Below, in pieces: positions 33,289 to 33,335 of a stretch of DNA of 33,335 nt. The stretch's first letter is position 1, and every line of letters starts with the position of its first letter. The stretch is from Verrucomicrobiales bacterium (lineage in GTDB: Bacteria > Verrucomicrobiota > Verrucomicrobiia > Limisphaerales > JAQGOV01). Below the pieces are notes generated by a model. That model saw only the letters and a list, made by a program, of their open reading frames with translations. It made no database searches and had not been told where the DNA came from. The stretch spans positions 1-33,335 of the forward strand of contig JAQGOV010000442.1 of the NCBI GenBank assembly GCA_028293425.1, given 5' to 3'. The position numbers and the translations under genes were made by a program.

Positions 33289-33335
33289 TCATGCGGCCGT
33301 TTCGTACTCATCCTTTAAAGCGCCCACCTCCTCGA
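33289..33335 (-). CDS. Last codons of a - strand gene (partial)
   Basis: The frame gives EEVGALKDEYETAA and a TGA ending at 33289. The gene extends past the window edge. It ends 16 bp before the ATG of the interrupted small gene, so the two were probably cotranscribed. Too short to identify. Confidence 0.4.
   Translation of the reverse strand, partial: EEVGALKDEYETAA

Noticed and set aside
1-33335. tRNA, rRNA, CRISPR array or prophage genes
   Set aside because: No tRNA cloverleaf with a GGTTCGA-type T-loop, no rRNA-like sequence, no evenly spaced repeats and no phage structural genes were recognised by eye.

Overview
The window looks like chromosomal DNA from a Gram-negative member of the PVC superphylum, most likely a soil or freshwater verrucomicrobium of the Pedosphaera/Limisphaerales type. 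This is inferred from gene content without any database search. The signs are Kdo and heptose genes (an LPS outer membrane), a squalene-hopene cyclase, a kdsB-pyrG overlap like the one I recall from Chlamydiae, the remains of an H-X9-DG prepilin-like protein, and secreted repeat proteins with a verrucomicrobial-style C-terminus. I recognised no tRNA, rRNA, CRISPR array or prophage.

Layout. Positions 1-4111 (+): the end of an unknown gene, a membrane-anchored alpha/beta hydrolase, a secreted DUF885-type metallopeptidase and an outer-membrane barrel-like protein. Positions 4262-8354 (-): a polynucleotide-kinase-like P-loop protein, a single-domain response regulator, a secreted beta-propeller protein, and a LytS/LytTR two-component pair overlapping by 4 bp. 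Positions 8681-12859 (+): squalene-hopene cyclase, then an LtaS/MdoB-type membrane sulfatase-fold transferase. Positions 13304-16201 (+): gmhB-like, kdsB and pyrG packed as an operon that makes CTP and uses it for CMP-Kdo. Positions 16420-17084: a prepilin pseudogene that has lost its export signal. Positions 17165-19158 (+): folC and an overlapping HAD hydrolase.

The accessory core is a heavy-metal block at 19236-28238. On the + strand it has a TRASH/YHS-like Cys protein, a small CxCxxCxxxCC secreted protein, and a CusC-CusB-CusA efflux system. Facing it on the - strand are a His/Cys/Met-rich secreted protein and a three-gene anti-sigma / periplasmic sensor / ECF sigma set in the same order as cnrYXH of Cupriavidus. 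The likely logic is that metal in the periplasm is felt by the sensor, the ECF sigma is released, and the efflux operon and metal-binding proteins are induced. The sensor has cysteines where CnrX uses His/Glu, which suggests a soft metal such as Cu(I) or Ag(I).

Beyond it lie a small ORF behind an unusual TGAACGG palindrome cluster, a transposase-free element with terminal inverted repeats (28718-29061), a secreted repeat protein, yhbY, three proteins of unknown function, and at the right edge a small gene broken by an in-frame stop next to the last codons of another.

The most unusual recurring signal is structural. At least eight genes have an inverted repeat 0-20 nt upstream of the start codon, mostly without a free Shine-Dalgarno. 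Two of these hairpins are nearly identical in sequence.
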